Assembly (NCBI GenBank): GCA_015661855.1
Contig: DQVH01000024.1
Location: 1-13,056, forward strand
Origin: Desulfurococcales archaeon
GTDB lineage: Archaea; Thermoproteota; Thermoprotei_A; CAZTBM01; SZUA-1508
Length of the DNA: 13,056 bases
Direction of reading: 5' to 3'
In this document: one piece after another, positions 6,421 through 12,950 of the stretch
Layout: each line of letters opens with the position of its first letter
How positions within the stretch are numbered: position 1 is the stretch's first letter
Translations under genes and position numbers: made by a program
The notes under the pieces: model-generated
Databases searched by the model: none
Told to the model about the DNA's origin: nothing
Seen by the model: only the letters and a program-made list of their open reading frames with translations

Positions 6421-7395
6421 TTACTCTTCAGGATCTCTAATACCGTAGTCTGTTATCATGAATACTGCTTCTCCTTCAGGTAGGTGTGGCGCGTCAACAA
6501 TTCTAGCTATTCTTTTACCGCCTCGACTCCTTCTAAGTTGAACTCTTACACCTGGTGCATGGTATAATACGTGGCCTCCAACAGCTTGTGTCGGATCACC
6601 ATAGAATACATCTGGTCTAGCCATAACCTGGTTTGTTACAACAACTGCTACATTGTATATTTCAGCTAGCCTCATTAACTGGTGTAAGTGTTTATTTAGT
6701 TTTTGCTGTCTAATAGCTAGGTTTTCTCTGCCGGGATATTCTGCTCTAAAGTGTCCTGTTACAGAGTCTATAACTACTAGTTTTATGTTCTCTTTTGGTA
6801 CTAGAGTGAAGAGTTCATCAACTATTGCTATTTGGTGATCACTATTAACTGCTCTAATATAGAATATATTGCTCATAACCTCGTCTGGATCTAACCCTAC
6901 ACCTCTAGCCATAGCCTCTATACGTTCCCATCGGAATGTGCCTTCAGCATCAATATATGCTGCTTTAGCCGATAAACCACCTTTCTCTGGAGGTAATTGT
7001 ACGTTGACTGAGAGTTGGTGACATATTTGAGTTTTACCTGTACCATACTCTCCAAAGAACTCTGTAATAGTCTTAGTCTCTACACCACCACCTAATAGTG
7101 CATCTAAGTTTTTACTTCCAGTTGTAATCTTCTTTATGTTAGCTCTCTCCATCTTCAACTCTAGTGCTGTCTTAAACCTTATGTCTAGAGCTTCTCTTGC
7201 AGCCTTGATTATTCTCTGAGCAGTACTTAGCGGTATACCTGCAACTGTACTAAGTTCTTGTGGTGTTGATACAGCTATAGCCTCTACGGTTGTAAATCCT
7301 GCCTCTCTAAGTTTTGCAGCAATAGTTGAACCTACACCTGGAAGCTCAGATATATCTCTTGGTCTCTCCCTATGACCAGTCTCCTCAACACCCAA
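6421..7395 (-). CDS. radA: RadA, archaeal RecA/Rad51-family recombinase
   Basis: This 324-residue protein forms the ATP-dependent nucleoprotein filament for homologous pairing and strand exchange. A helix-hairpin-helix domain (residues about 15-70: [33 protein letters not shown]) precedes the FxxA polymerisation motif FKTA (74-77). Walker A is GEYGTGKT (115-122), Walker B is LVVID (206-210), and the L2 loop runs around [17 protein letters not shown] residues ([12 protein letters not shown], 264-275). The C-terminal [14 protein letters not shown] with D301 is the ATP cap. The length is typical of RadA. The start is TTG 7395, 5 bases after a very strong GGGGGTGAT. The gene heads a leftward run that includes the RHH and DHH genes. 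A box A-like CTTTTAAAG lies at 7468-7476. No inteins are present. Confidence 0.97.
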   Translation of the reverse strand: MGVEETGHRERPRDISELPGVGSTIAAKLREAGFTTVEAIAVSTPQELSTVAGIPLSTAQRIIKAAREALDIRFKTALELKMERANIKKITTGSKNLDALLGGGVETKTITEFFGEYGTGKTQICHQLSVNVQLPPEKGGLSAKAAYIDAEGTFRWERIEAMARGVGLDPDEVMSNIFYIRAVNSDHQIAIVDELFTLVPKENIKLVVIDSVTGHFRAEYPGRENLAIRQQKLNKHLHQLMRLAEIYNVAVVVTNQVMARPDVFYGDPTQAVGGHVLYHAPGVRVQLRRSRGGKRIARIVDAPHLPEGEAVFMITDYGIRDPEE

Positions 7396-7467
7396 TCAAT
7401 ATCACCCCCTAATCTAGACATCACTACTTGGTCTTACCCTTCTACGTTTAACTTTCTAACATACAAC

Positions 7468-7477
7468 CTTTTAAAGT
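7468..7477 (-). promoter_or_regulatory. Probable radA box A
   Basis: ACTTTAAAAG on the minus strand lies about 75-80 bases upstream of the radA TTG. It would place transcription start near 7445 and give a leader of about 50 bases. The rest of the 246-base gap between radA and the gene at 7642 holds the inverted repeat listed next and A/T-rich sequence (GTTATAATTTAGG near 7577) that may be the plus-strand promoter. I see no further gene in it. Confidence 0.45.
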
Positions 7478-7530
7478 TTGACTCCACTACTTATACCCAT
7501 TATGTGAGGATTAGAGTGTAGTAGAGTTGA
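7478..7530. repeat. 13-bp imperfect inverted repeat in the radA upstream region
   Basis: TTGACTCCACTAC (7478-7490) can pair with GTAGTAGAGTTGA (7518-7530) over 13 positions, with one mismatch and two G-T pairs, leaving a 27-base loop. It adjoins the predicted radA box A on its upstream side. It may be an operator for a dimeric regulator or a hairpin in an unannotated transcript. It contains no coding frame of note and no C/D boxes. Confidence 0.4.
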
Positions 7531-7641
7531 GTGTAAATATTCCCAGTAGGAAAACCTTAATTAATACCTTAAGGCTGTTATAATTTAGGGTTAAATAGCA
7601 ACTTTAGCTTTTATAATCCTAAAGAATAGGAGGTGATATAG

Positions 7642-7950
7642 TTGAGTAAGGGTAGTACTAGAGTTAGTGATGAAGCATTAGAGAAACTAGTTAGAATTGA
7701 GAAGGAGGAGAAGAAGGATCCTAAGAGGATCTGGGTAGAACGTATGTTTAGATCAGCAAGATTACACTATAAGCGTTGTCCCTACTTTGATCATAGAACT
7801 AGAATGTGCTTTATAGCTTTAGGGGAGAAGTGTAATAGGGATGGAAGATTTGATGGATGTAATGTCTTCATAAAGTTCTTAGAGAGAAAGTATGACGAAT
7901 ACACTAAGTATAATAGACCATTACCAACAGATTTTCTCGACATAGTTTAG
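7642..7950 (+). CDS. Small four-cysteine protein, probable metal-binding, unknown function
   Basis: This 102-residue basic protein begins at TTG 7642, 4 bases after a near-perfect AGGAGGTGAT, so the start is secure. The N-terminal half is a charged helix (residues 10-30). The C-terminal half holds Cys46, Cys56, Cys64 and Cys73 (C-x9-C-x7-C-x8-C) in RCPYFDHRTRMC...KC...GCNVF. That would suit a Zn site or an iron-sulfur cluster, although the spacing is not that of a standard zinc ribbon. There is no membrane segment. It is divergent from radA and is followed after 12 bases by the gene at 7963, so the two are likely co-transcribed. I do not recognise a named family, but the strong start and conserved-looking cysteines make it a real gene. 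Confidence 0.75.
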   Translation: MSKGSTRVSDEALEKLVRIEKEEKKDPKRIWVERMFRSARLHYKRCPYFDHRTRMCFIALGEKCNRDGRFDGCNVFIKFLERKYDEYTKYNRPLPTDFLDIV

Positions 7951-7962
7951 GTGTAGTACCTT

Positions 7963-8376
7963 ATGGTCTCAATTACAGTCCATTTTTCCTACATTTCTGC
8001 AGAGAGAATGAGTGATAAAATACCATCAGATATACAGTTTCAAACACAACTATCTATGCCTAGTGGAAATATTGAACGTGTTGAGGGTAAACTTAGAATA
8101 CCATTCCTATTCATAATGACTACAACTCCTCTAGTAGCATCAATAACGTTTAAGGGCTATGTAGTTCTTGATGGAAATCCCGATGAACTTGAGAAAATAC
8201 ATAAAGATATTATTCAAGGTTCACCACCATCATATATATTTACTGCTACACTACACCACACAATAACAGAAGCAATATTAATATCTAGAGAGATAGGTAT
8301 ACCCCCACCTATACCATTACCTAAATTTGAATCTAAGAAGCATTCACCAAGTGGTTTAACTTTAGAAACAATCTAA
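7963..8376 (+). CDS. Hypothetical protein, possibly SecB-like fold
   Basis: The protein has 137 residues without signal or membrane segments. The pattern of long beta strands (SITVHFSYIS; FLFIMTTTPLVASITFKGYV), a helix (NPDELEKIHKDI), a proline-containing turn, another helix (HTITEAILISREIG) and a final IPPPIPLPKF resembles the strand-helix layout and proline-rich ending of SecB-like chaperone domains. This is a visual similarity only. The known SecB FPYAR-like segment is not conserved. It starts at ATG 7963, 12 bases after the stop of the four-cysteine gene, with GGTG about 9 bases upstream. It ends before an intergenic hairpin that separates it from a convergent gene. Function is otherwise unknown. 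Confidence 0.6.
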   Translation: MVSITVHFSYISAERMSDKIPSDIQFQTQLSMPSGNIERVEGKLRIPFLFIMTTTPLVASITFKGYVVLDGNPDELEKIHKDIIQGSPPSYIFTATLHHTITEAILISREIGIPPPIPLPKFESKKHSPSGLTLETI

Positions 8377-8402
8377 ACAGGTATTCTTAAAAGTAAATGT
8401 TA

Positions 8403-8470
8403 TAGTGTTGGAGTAGACTTAAGTGAAGAAAAATTTCTAGTCAATATACCAGTCCACTTCCACTACACTA
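8403..8470. other. Interrupted inverted repeat between convergent genes
   Basis: TAGTGT-TGGA-GACT (8403-8419) pairs with AGTC-TCCA-ACACTA (8451-8470) as three stacked stems of 4-6 bp separated by small bulges, with an A/T-rich apical loop. The position is in the 104-base gap between two convergent stop codons. A structured 3' end or bidirectional terminator would fit, and a small RNA is also possible. No C/D or tRNA features are present. Confidence 0.35.
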
Positions 8471-8480
8471 GGTGTATATT

Positions 8481-8726
8481 TTATTCTTTCTCTACTTCCC
8501 TAACAACAACCATAGTAACAGTTGACCTTACGGATGACATACGTCTAATTTTATTTATGACTATAGATCTAATATCGTCGAGGCTTGCACCTTCAACAAC
8601 AGCTACGATATCATATACTCCGTAGACAAAGTATGCTCTCTTAACAGCATCAATTCTCCTTAATTCCTCTAATGTCTCATCTTCACGTCCAACCTCAGTA
8701 CTAATAAGTACAATAGCTTTCACCAT
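8481..8726 (-). CDS. Stand-alone RAM domain protein (Lrp/AsnC ligand-binding domain without HTH)
   Basis: This 81-residue protein is a single alpha-beta RAM domain: AIVLISTEVG strand, a helix (DETLEELRRIDAVKRAYFV), VYGVYDIVAVVEG strands, a helix (SLDDIRSIVINKIRRM) and a final STVTMVVVREV strand. The helix-turn-helix of full Lrp regulators is absent and the upstream bases do not encode one. Such small proteins typically assemble into rings and bind amino acids. They may modulate full-length Lrp proteins or enzymes. ATG 8726 is the start, with a box A-like TTATTAAAA about 25-33 bases upstream, so the leader is very short. It is divergent from thrS with an imperfect palindrome in between. Confidence 0.85.
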   Translation of the reverse strand: MVKAIVLISTEVGREDETLEELRRIDAVKRAYFVYGVYDIVAVVEGASLDDIRSIVINKIRRMSSVRSTVTMVVVREVEKE

Positions 8727-8730
8727 ACCT

Positions 8731-8754
8731 AAAACCCCTAAACAGGTAGGTTTT
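8731..8754. promoter_or_regulatory. Imperfect palindrome between box A and start of the RAM gene
   Basis: AAAACC-CCT-AAAC-AGG-TA-GGTTTT occupies 8731-8754. It covers the space between the start codon (8726) and the predicted box A (TTATTAAAA on the minus strand, 8751-8759). That is where a repressor would block transcription initiation. The divergent thrS promoter lies in the same 132-base gap. No binding protein is identified. Confidence 0.4.
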
Positions 8755-8858
8755 AATAACTATTAATAAAGATTACCAATAATTAAATATTGGAAGGATA
8801 AAGATAAAAATGTGTAGTATTAAGCTAAAACCATAGTGTTAGGTAAGAGGGTTATCAC

Positions 8859-10721
8859 TTGAGGATACTACTAATTCATGCAGAGGAGTTTAGCTTTAGA
8901 GTTAGGAGTAAAGCTATAGAGAATCCAGAGGAGCTAACTAGTGAGAATAGAGAATACTCTACATCGAATGCATTGGTAGTATTTACCTCTGTTGAGGAAG
9001 GTGATGAAGCGAATATTGATGAAGTTGTAGGTAAAGCTGTTAACGATATAGTTAGCTTAATTGGCAAGATTAAAGCTAGTGAGGTTATTCTCTACCCATA
9101 TGCTCACTTATCATCAAAACTAGCTCCACCCCATATAGCACTAGATGTTATAAGAAAATTAGAAAAAGCATTACTAGAAAGGGGTATTAGAGTTAAACGT
9201 GCACCATTTGGATGGTATAAGGAGTTTAAATTGAAATGCTATGGTCACCCTCTATCAGAACTCTCTAGGGAAATAAAAGTAAGTAAGGAGGTAGCAAAAC
9301 CATTAGTTAAGAGGGAGAAAACATATATAATATTAACACCTGATGGTAAGGAGGTTAAGCCGGAAGACTATCAATTTAAAAGTGAAGAATACGAATTCAA
9401 AATACTAGTTGAAAAGGAGGCTTTAAAGAAAACACTACCTGGAGGAGAACCTAAAGTCATAAAGTATTTGAGTAGGTATGGGTTCGAATGGGAGCCATAT
9501 AGTGATTATGGGCATATGAGGTTTGGACCTGAAGCAGCATTAATAATGGATTTAGTAATAGATTACTCATGGGATGTAGTTAGATCGCTAGGTATTCCAG
9601 TATTCTACGTTAAAGGAACAAACATGTTTAATCTATCAGTAAAGGCTGTAAAGGAGCATGCAGATCTCTATGGCGATAGACTTTACACTATAAAGACTGA
9701 TAAAGGTGAAATGGTGTTAAGGTATGCAGCATGTCATCAGCAATTCTCTATGCTAAAAGACTGGACTATATCGTATAGAGAGCTGCCCTTCGGCGTATTT
9801 GAAATAGCCGACTCCTACCGTTTTGAGCAAAGTGGTGAAGCAGAATTATGCTTTAGACTTAGAAGATTCTATATGCCCGATTTACACATTTTCGTAAGAG
9901 ATGAGAGTGAAGCTAAGAAGATGCTAATTAAAATCCATGATAAGATAATGGAGGAAATGAGGAAGCTCGGTAGAAATTATGAGCTTCTGGTAAACGTTGT
10001 TAATAGGAGACAGTATGAAAAATATAAGGAATTCCTGATTAACCTAGCTAGAAGAGTTGGAAAACCAATACTAGTATCAATATACCCTGAAGTTGAAGGA
10101 GCATCATACTACTGGACTATAAATATTGAATACCACATACTTGATACACTTAATAGGCCTAGAGAGATAGGTACTGTACAAATAGATATAGGTAATGCGA
10201 GGAGATTCAACATAACATATATTGATGAAAATGGCGAAAAGAGGTATCCTGTAATTTTACACTCAGCAATAATAGGGTCTATAGAGCGATATATCTATGC
10301 AGTATTTGATACAGCCGTAAAAGCTGAACTTGAAGGTAAAAAGCCTATGCTTCCACTATGGTTATCACCAGTACAGGTTAGAGTAATACCAGTAACAAAA
10401 GATTACATCAAATACGCTATAGATATAGCTAGTAAGTTAACACAGAATCAAATAAGAGTAGATGTTGACGATAGAGATGAATCTTTAGGTAAGAAAATTA
10501 GAGAAGCAGAGAAATCATGGATACCATACATTATAGTAGTTGGCGAGAAGGAAGTTAAAGAGAATAAACTATCTATTAGGTGTAGAGAGGAAAATAAAAT
10601 ACTAAGAATGACATTAAGTGAATTTGTATCGTTAGTTAAGGATAAAGTCAAAAACTACCCCTATAGACCGTTAAGTATACCTATGCTTTTAAGTCAACGC
10701 CCTACATATAAACACTTATAA
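8859..10721 (+). CDS. thrS: Threonyl-tRNA synthetase, archaeal type with N-terminal editing domain
   Basis: This 620-residue class II enzyme charges tRNA-Thr. Residues 1-140 are the archaeal editing domain, which shares the D-aminoacyl-tRNA deacylase fold and removes mischarged serine: RILLIHAEEF, YPYAHLSS (79-86), RAPFGWYKEF (114-123). The catalytic core has motif 2 YRFEQSGEAELCFRLRR (320-336) and motif 3 GSIER (473-477). The zinc ligands are expected at Cys292 (AACHQQ), His343 (PDLHIF) and His468 (ILHSAI). The anticodon-binding domain starts near 497 (LPLWLSPVQVRVIPV). The editing and catalytic domains sit in one chain, unlike crenarchaea that split them. TTG 8859 gives the family's usual MRILLIHA start. 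The ribosome site (GAGG, about 9 bases upstream) is modest. A C/D sRNA follows within 30 bases. Confidence 0.96.
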   Translation: MRILLIHAEEFSFRVRSKAIENPEELTSENREYSTSNALVVFTSVEEGDEANIDEVVGKAVNDIVSLIGKIKASEVILYPYAHLSSKLAPPHIALDVIRKLEKALLERGIRVKRAPFGWYKEFKLKCYGHPLSELSREIKVSKEVAKPLVKREKTYIILTPDGKEVKPEDYQFKSEEYEFKILVEKEALKKTLPGGEPKVIKYLSRYGFEWEPYSDYGHMRFGPEAALIMDLVIDYSWDVVRSLGIPVFYVKGTNMFNLSVKAVKEHADLYGDRLYTIKTDKGEMVLRYAACHQQFSMLKDWTISYRELPFGVFEIADSYRFEQSGEAELCFRLRRFYMPDLHIFVRDESEAKKMLIKIHDKIMEEMRKLGRNYELLVNVVNRRQYEKYKEFLINLARRVGKPILVSIYPEVEGASYYWTINIEYHILDTLNRPREIGTVQIDIGNARRFNITYIDENGEKRYPVILHSAIIGSIERYIYAVFDTAVKAELEGKKPMLPLWLSPVQVRVIPVTKDYIKYAIDIASKLTQNQIRVDVDDRDESLGKKIREAEKSWIPYIIVVGEKEVKENKLSIRCREENKILRMTLSEFVSLVKDKVKNYPYRPLSIPMLLSQRPTYKHL

Positions 10722-10744
10722 GGTGTATATGGTAGAGTAAAGTA

Positions 10745-10804
10745 TGAGATGATGAAGCACGAGCTACAGAATATGTGAATGAAGACATGAACCTCCTCTG
10801 ATTT
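10745..10804 (+). ncRNA. C/D box sRNA (2'-O-methylation guide), candidate 2
   Basis: The plus strand shows a perfect C box ATGATGA (10749-10755), an 11-nt guide (10756-10766), a D'-like CAGA (10767-10770), a C'-like GTGAATGA (10775-10782), a 15-nt guide AGACATGAACCTCCT (10783-10797) and a perfect D box CTGA (10798-10801). The size and box order match archaeal C/D sRNAs. The expected targets are the complements TAGCTCGTGCT and AGGAGGTTCATGTCT, with methylation opposite the fifth guide base before each D box. I could not place them in rRNA or tRNA. It starts about 25 bases after the thrS stop, so it may be cut from the thrS transcript. It ends against the 3' end of the opposite-strand MoaD gene. 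Confidence 0.78.
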
Positions 10805-11082
10805 TACCCACCTGATGCAGGCGGTAAGATACTTACAACATCGCCATCACGTATGGTAGTTTCAAGGTCAGCATAAGTTCCATTAACTAAAATTAGTGCT
10901 TTAATATCTTCACCGAAACCTTCAATAACATACTTTTTAATTTTACTATTGTACTTTCTAGCTAGAATATCGATTAACTCTCTAAGCTTGATTGTATTCC
11001 TATCTACTACCTCTATAGTTTCCTTTTTTACACCTTTAGCTAAATCTCTAAAAATACCATAGTATTCTACGTGTATTCTCAC
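10804..11082 (-). CDS. MoaD/ThiS-family sulfur carrier protein
   Basis: This small ubiquitin-fold protein ends in the diagnostic Gly-Gly (PPASGG), the site adenylated by an E1-like enzyme and converted to a thiocarboxylate. It would carry sulfur to molybdopterin, thiamine, tRNA thiolation or amino acid synthesis, or act as a protein modifier (SAMP-like). The fold is visible as VRIHVEYYG, a helix (LRELIDILARKY), ALILVNG and DGDVVSILPP. I prefer GTG 11082 (92 residues), because GGTGA (11095-11091) lies 8 bases before it and strand 1 begins at once. An in-frame GTG at 11094 would add four residues. It follows the threonine-synthase-like gene by about 20 bases in the same operon. The exact pathway cannot be told from sequence. 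Confidence 0.85.
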   Translation of the reverse strand: MRIHVEYYGIFRDLAKGVKKETIEVVDRNTIKLRELIDILARKYNSKIKKYVIEGFGEDIKALILVNGTYADLETTIRDGDVVSILPPASGG

Positions 11083-11101
11083 TACTCCCTTCACCCATGG
11101 T

Positions 11102-12475
11102 TCACTCTATCATTTCAAGAAGTTTGTACCCCTTTTCAGTAAGCTTATACTTTTTCCTATTATCTTCTTGTATAGCCTTTATAAACCCCTTGCTTTCTAA
11201 TTCAGCTAGGTGCTGGTATATTGCTTGAACTGTTACTTTTAATTTTAGTTTCTTCCATATAGCGTATCCATGTAGAGGGCCTTCGACTTTTAGTAATTTT
11301 AATATTAACGCTTTAGTATCTAGACTTTTAAGTATTGTAAGCTGTTTTCTTCTAGAAGCACCTTCAAAAACATCTATACTTTTAAGTCCACTACCGGTTA
11401 ATAGTATTATGACAGTATCATTTCTGTCTATTATACCTTCTTTAACTAGTTTCATGTAGCCTACAAAAGCTGCTGAAGCAGCTGGTTCAACAAATAATCC
11501 CTCATTACGTGCTAATGTTAGTATTGTTGATACTGCTTCACTATAGTCTACTAGTACTCCTTCAATTCTTACTTTGGTTGAGAGTCTAAGAATCTCGTTA
11601 AGGAATATGGGTTCTCTAACGTTTAACCCCTTGATTATACTTTTCTTTTTAGTCTCGGTACACTTAATACCTTTAAGTTTAGTAACTATTGGTGAACATC
11701 CTGATGACTGAACTATAGCAAAACATGGTATACTATCTATTAAATCTAGCTCTAGTAGTTCAGTAAACCCCTTATATATGGAGTAGAATGTTAATCCCGA
11801 TCCTGTAGGTATGATTATCCAGTCTGGTACGCCACCTAGGAACTCATAGATTTCGTAAGCTATGGTTTTAAGACCCTCAATGGATAGCGTGTTTAGCTCT
11901 GCCGATGCCTGATAGTAGCCCTTTTTGAACGCTATAGATATAGCTCTATCTAGTGCATCATCTAGTAGTGTTCCATATTCTTCAACTTTTGCTCCATAAG
12001 CTATCATTTGAGCTAGTTTACCTTCATCAACATTTGATGGTACTATAACGTAACATTCCATATTAGCTCTTGAAGCATAAGCTGCTATAGAGGCTCCATG
12101 GTTTCCATCGGAAGCACATATTAGCTGGGATACGTTTACACTTACAGCGTGAGATACTATTAGTGAAGCTGCTCTATCCCTAAAACTACCAGTAGGGTTT
12201 CTCGTTTCATCCTTAAGATAAACTTTAACATGACCAAACATTTTTGCTGCAGTTTTTGACTTAACAAGTGGAGTATAACCTTCATCAAGTGTTATTCTCA
12301 CTGGTAGTTTTGGTAAAAACTGTTCGTAACGCCATAGGGATTTAACATTCTCATACACTTTAAAGCTTGTAGGGAGTTTAGGCTTATAGACTATGATACC
12401 ACTACATCTCCTACATATAGTTATTGGCTCTGCATACTCCTCATTACACATTGTACAGTGGAATTTTAATTCCAT
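11102..12475 (-). CDS. Threonine-synthase homologue lacking the PLP lysine, fused to a PadR-like winged helix; probable sensor-regulator
   Basis: The protein has 457 residues. Residues 7-24 form a zinc ribbon (C7, C10, C21, C24), as in many threonine synthases. Residues about 55-375 are a fold type II PLP domain, close to ThrC: NPTGSFRDRAAS (93-104), SDGNHGAS (122-129), TGSGL (224-228), EPAASAA (330-336) and LTGSGLKS (359-366). In active ThrC the first block reads SFKDR, and that Lys binds PLP. Here it is Arg99, codon AGG at 12181-12179. The glycine loop also departs from the usual GGT/GGN pattern. Residues 384-457 form a winged helix (LHGYAIWKKL, TVQAIYQHLAELESKGF, KKYKLTEKGYKLL), closest to PadR-type. 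The enzyme is therefore probably inactive for threonine synthesis and may sense PLP or an amino acid. Its neighbours are a PDCD5-like gene 9 bases upstream and a sulfur carrier downstream. Confidence 0.85.
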   Translation of the reverse strand: MELKFHCTMCNEEYAEPITICRRCSGIIVYKPKLPTSFKVYENVKSLWRYEQFLPKLPVRITLDEGYTPLVKSKTAAKMFGHVKVYLKDETRNPTGSFRDRAASLIVSHAVSVNVSQLICASDGNHGASIAAYASRANMECYVIVPSNVDEGKLAQMIAYGAKVEEYGTLLDDALDRAISIAFKKGYYQASAELNTLSIEGLKTIAYEIYEFLGGVPDWIIIPTGSGLTFYSIYKGFTELLELDLIDSIPCFAIVQSSGCSPIVTKLKGIKCTETKKKSIIKGLNVREPIFLNEILRLSTKVRIEGVLVDYSEAVSTILTLARNEGLFVEPAASAAFVGYMKLVKEGIIDRNDTVIILLTGSGLKSIDVFEGASRRKQLTILKSLDTKALILKLLKVEGPLHGYAIWKKLKLKVTVQAIYQHLAELESKGFIKAIQEDNRKKYKLTEKGYKLLEMIE

Positions 12476-12484
12476 AATGTCATC

Positions 12485-12856
12485 CTAGCTTTCAAGATAC
12501 TCCTTGATATCTACTGTTTTACCCTTTTTAACAAACTTTATTCTAAGAGGTAATCTAATGTTCAAACCAAGCTGTAGAAGAATATTATACAGGGTATATC
12601 CGTCAAGTGATGTGATAGCTCCTCCCTCTATAAGTCTAGCTAGAGTTTCAATAACGTAATCGTATGCTTCAGGATATTGCTCCTTAACTAACTCTAAAAT
12701 CTCTCTAGCTCTATCATCCTCTAGAGCACCATAAACTATATCTTTAGGGCTTTTAGGTTTGGGTGTTACCTCCTCCTTAGACTTCTCTAGAAGCTTCTTC
12801 TTCATATACTGTAGCAGTTTCCTCCTCATAGATAGAGGTATTTCCTCTTCATTCAC
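12485..12856 (-). CDS. Conserved archaeal protein, possibly PDCD5/TFAR19-like DNA-binding
   Basis: About 123 residues: a very basic N-terminal helix (SMRRKLLQYMKKKLLEKSKEE), a short proline-rich linker, then a helical core with RAREILELVKEQYPEAYDYV, ETLARLIEGGAIT, YTLYNILLQL and a basic end RIKFVKKGK. The order and the RAR-E-L, P-A-V-LA-G-I pattern recall PDCD5 proteins (PEARERLARVK...), which bind DNA non-specifically in archaea, but the match is loose. I place the start at GTG 12856, because GGTGG lies 5 bases upstream; GTG 12865 is part of that site. It is the first gene of the operon with the threonine-synthase-like regulator (9-base gap) and the sulfur carrier. Role in that operon unknown. 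Confidence 0.55.
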   Translation of the reverse strand: MNEEEIPLSMRRKLLQYMKKKLLEKSKEEVTPKPKSPKDIVYGALEDDRAREILELVKEQYPEAYDYVIETLARLIEGGAITSLDGYTLYNILLQLGLNIRLPLRIKFVKKGKTVDIKEYLES

Positions 12857-12902
12857 ATAAACCACCTTATATTACTTCCTATGTAATCTTATTAGGGCTC
12901 TC

Positions 12903-12919
12903 TATTTTTAAATATATAC
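12903..12919. promoter_or_regulatory. A/T-rich box A region serving two divergent genes
   Basis: TATTTTTAAATATATAC lies about 35-45 bases from both the plus gene (12951) and the minus gene (12856). It would place transcription starts near 12935 (+) and 12880 (-), leaving short leaders that hold the GGTGG ribosome sites seen on each side. Confidence 0.5.
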
Positions 12920-12950
12920 TTAATAGACGTGGCTTATGGGTGGAGAGGAT

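Noticed and set aside
7396..7641. Extra small gene in the radA upstream gap
   Set aside because: No frame with a start and ribosome site exceeds a few codons; the sequence is A/T-rich with TATA-like stretches and one inverted repeat.
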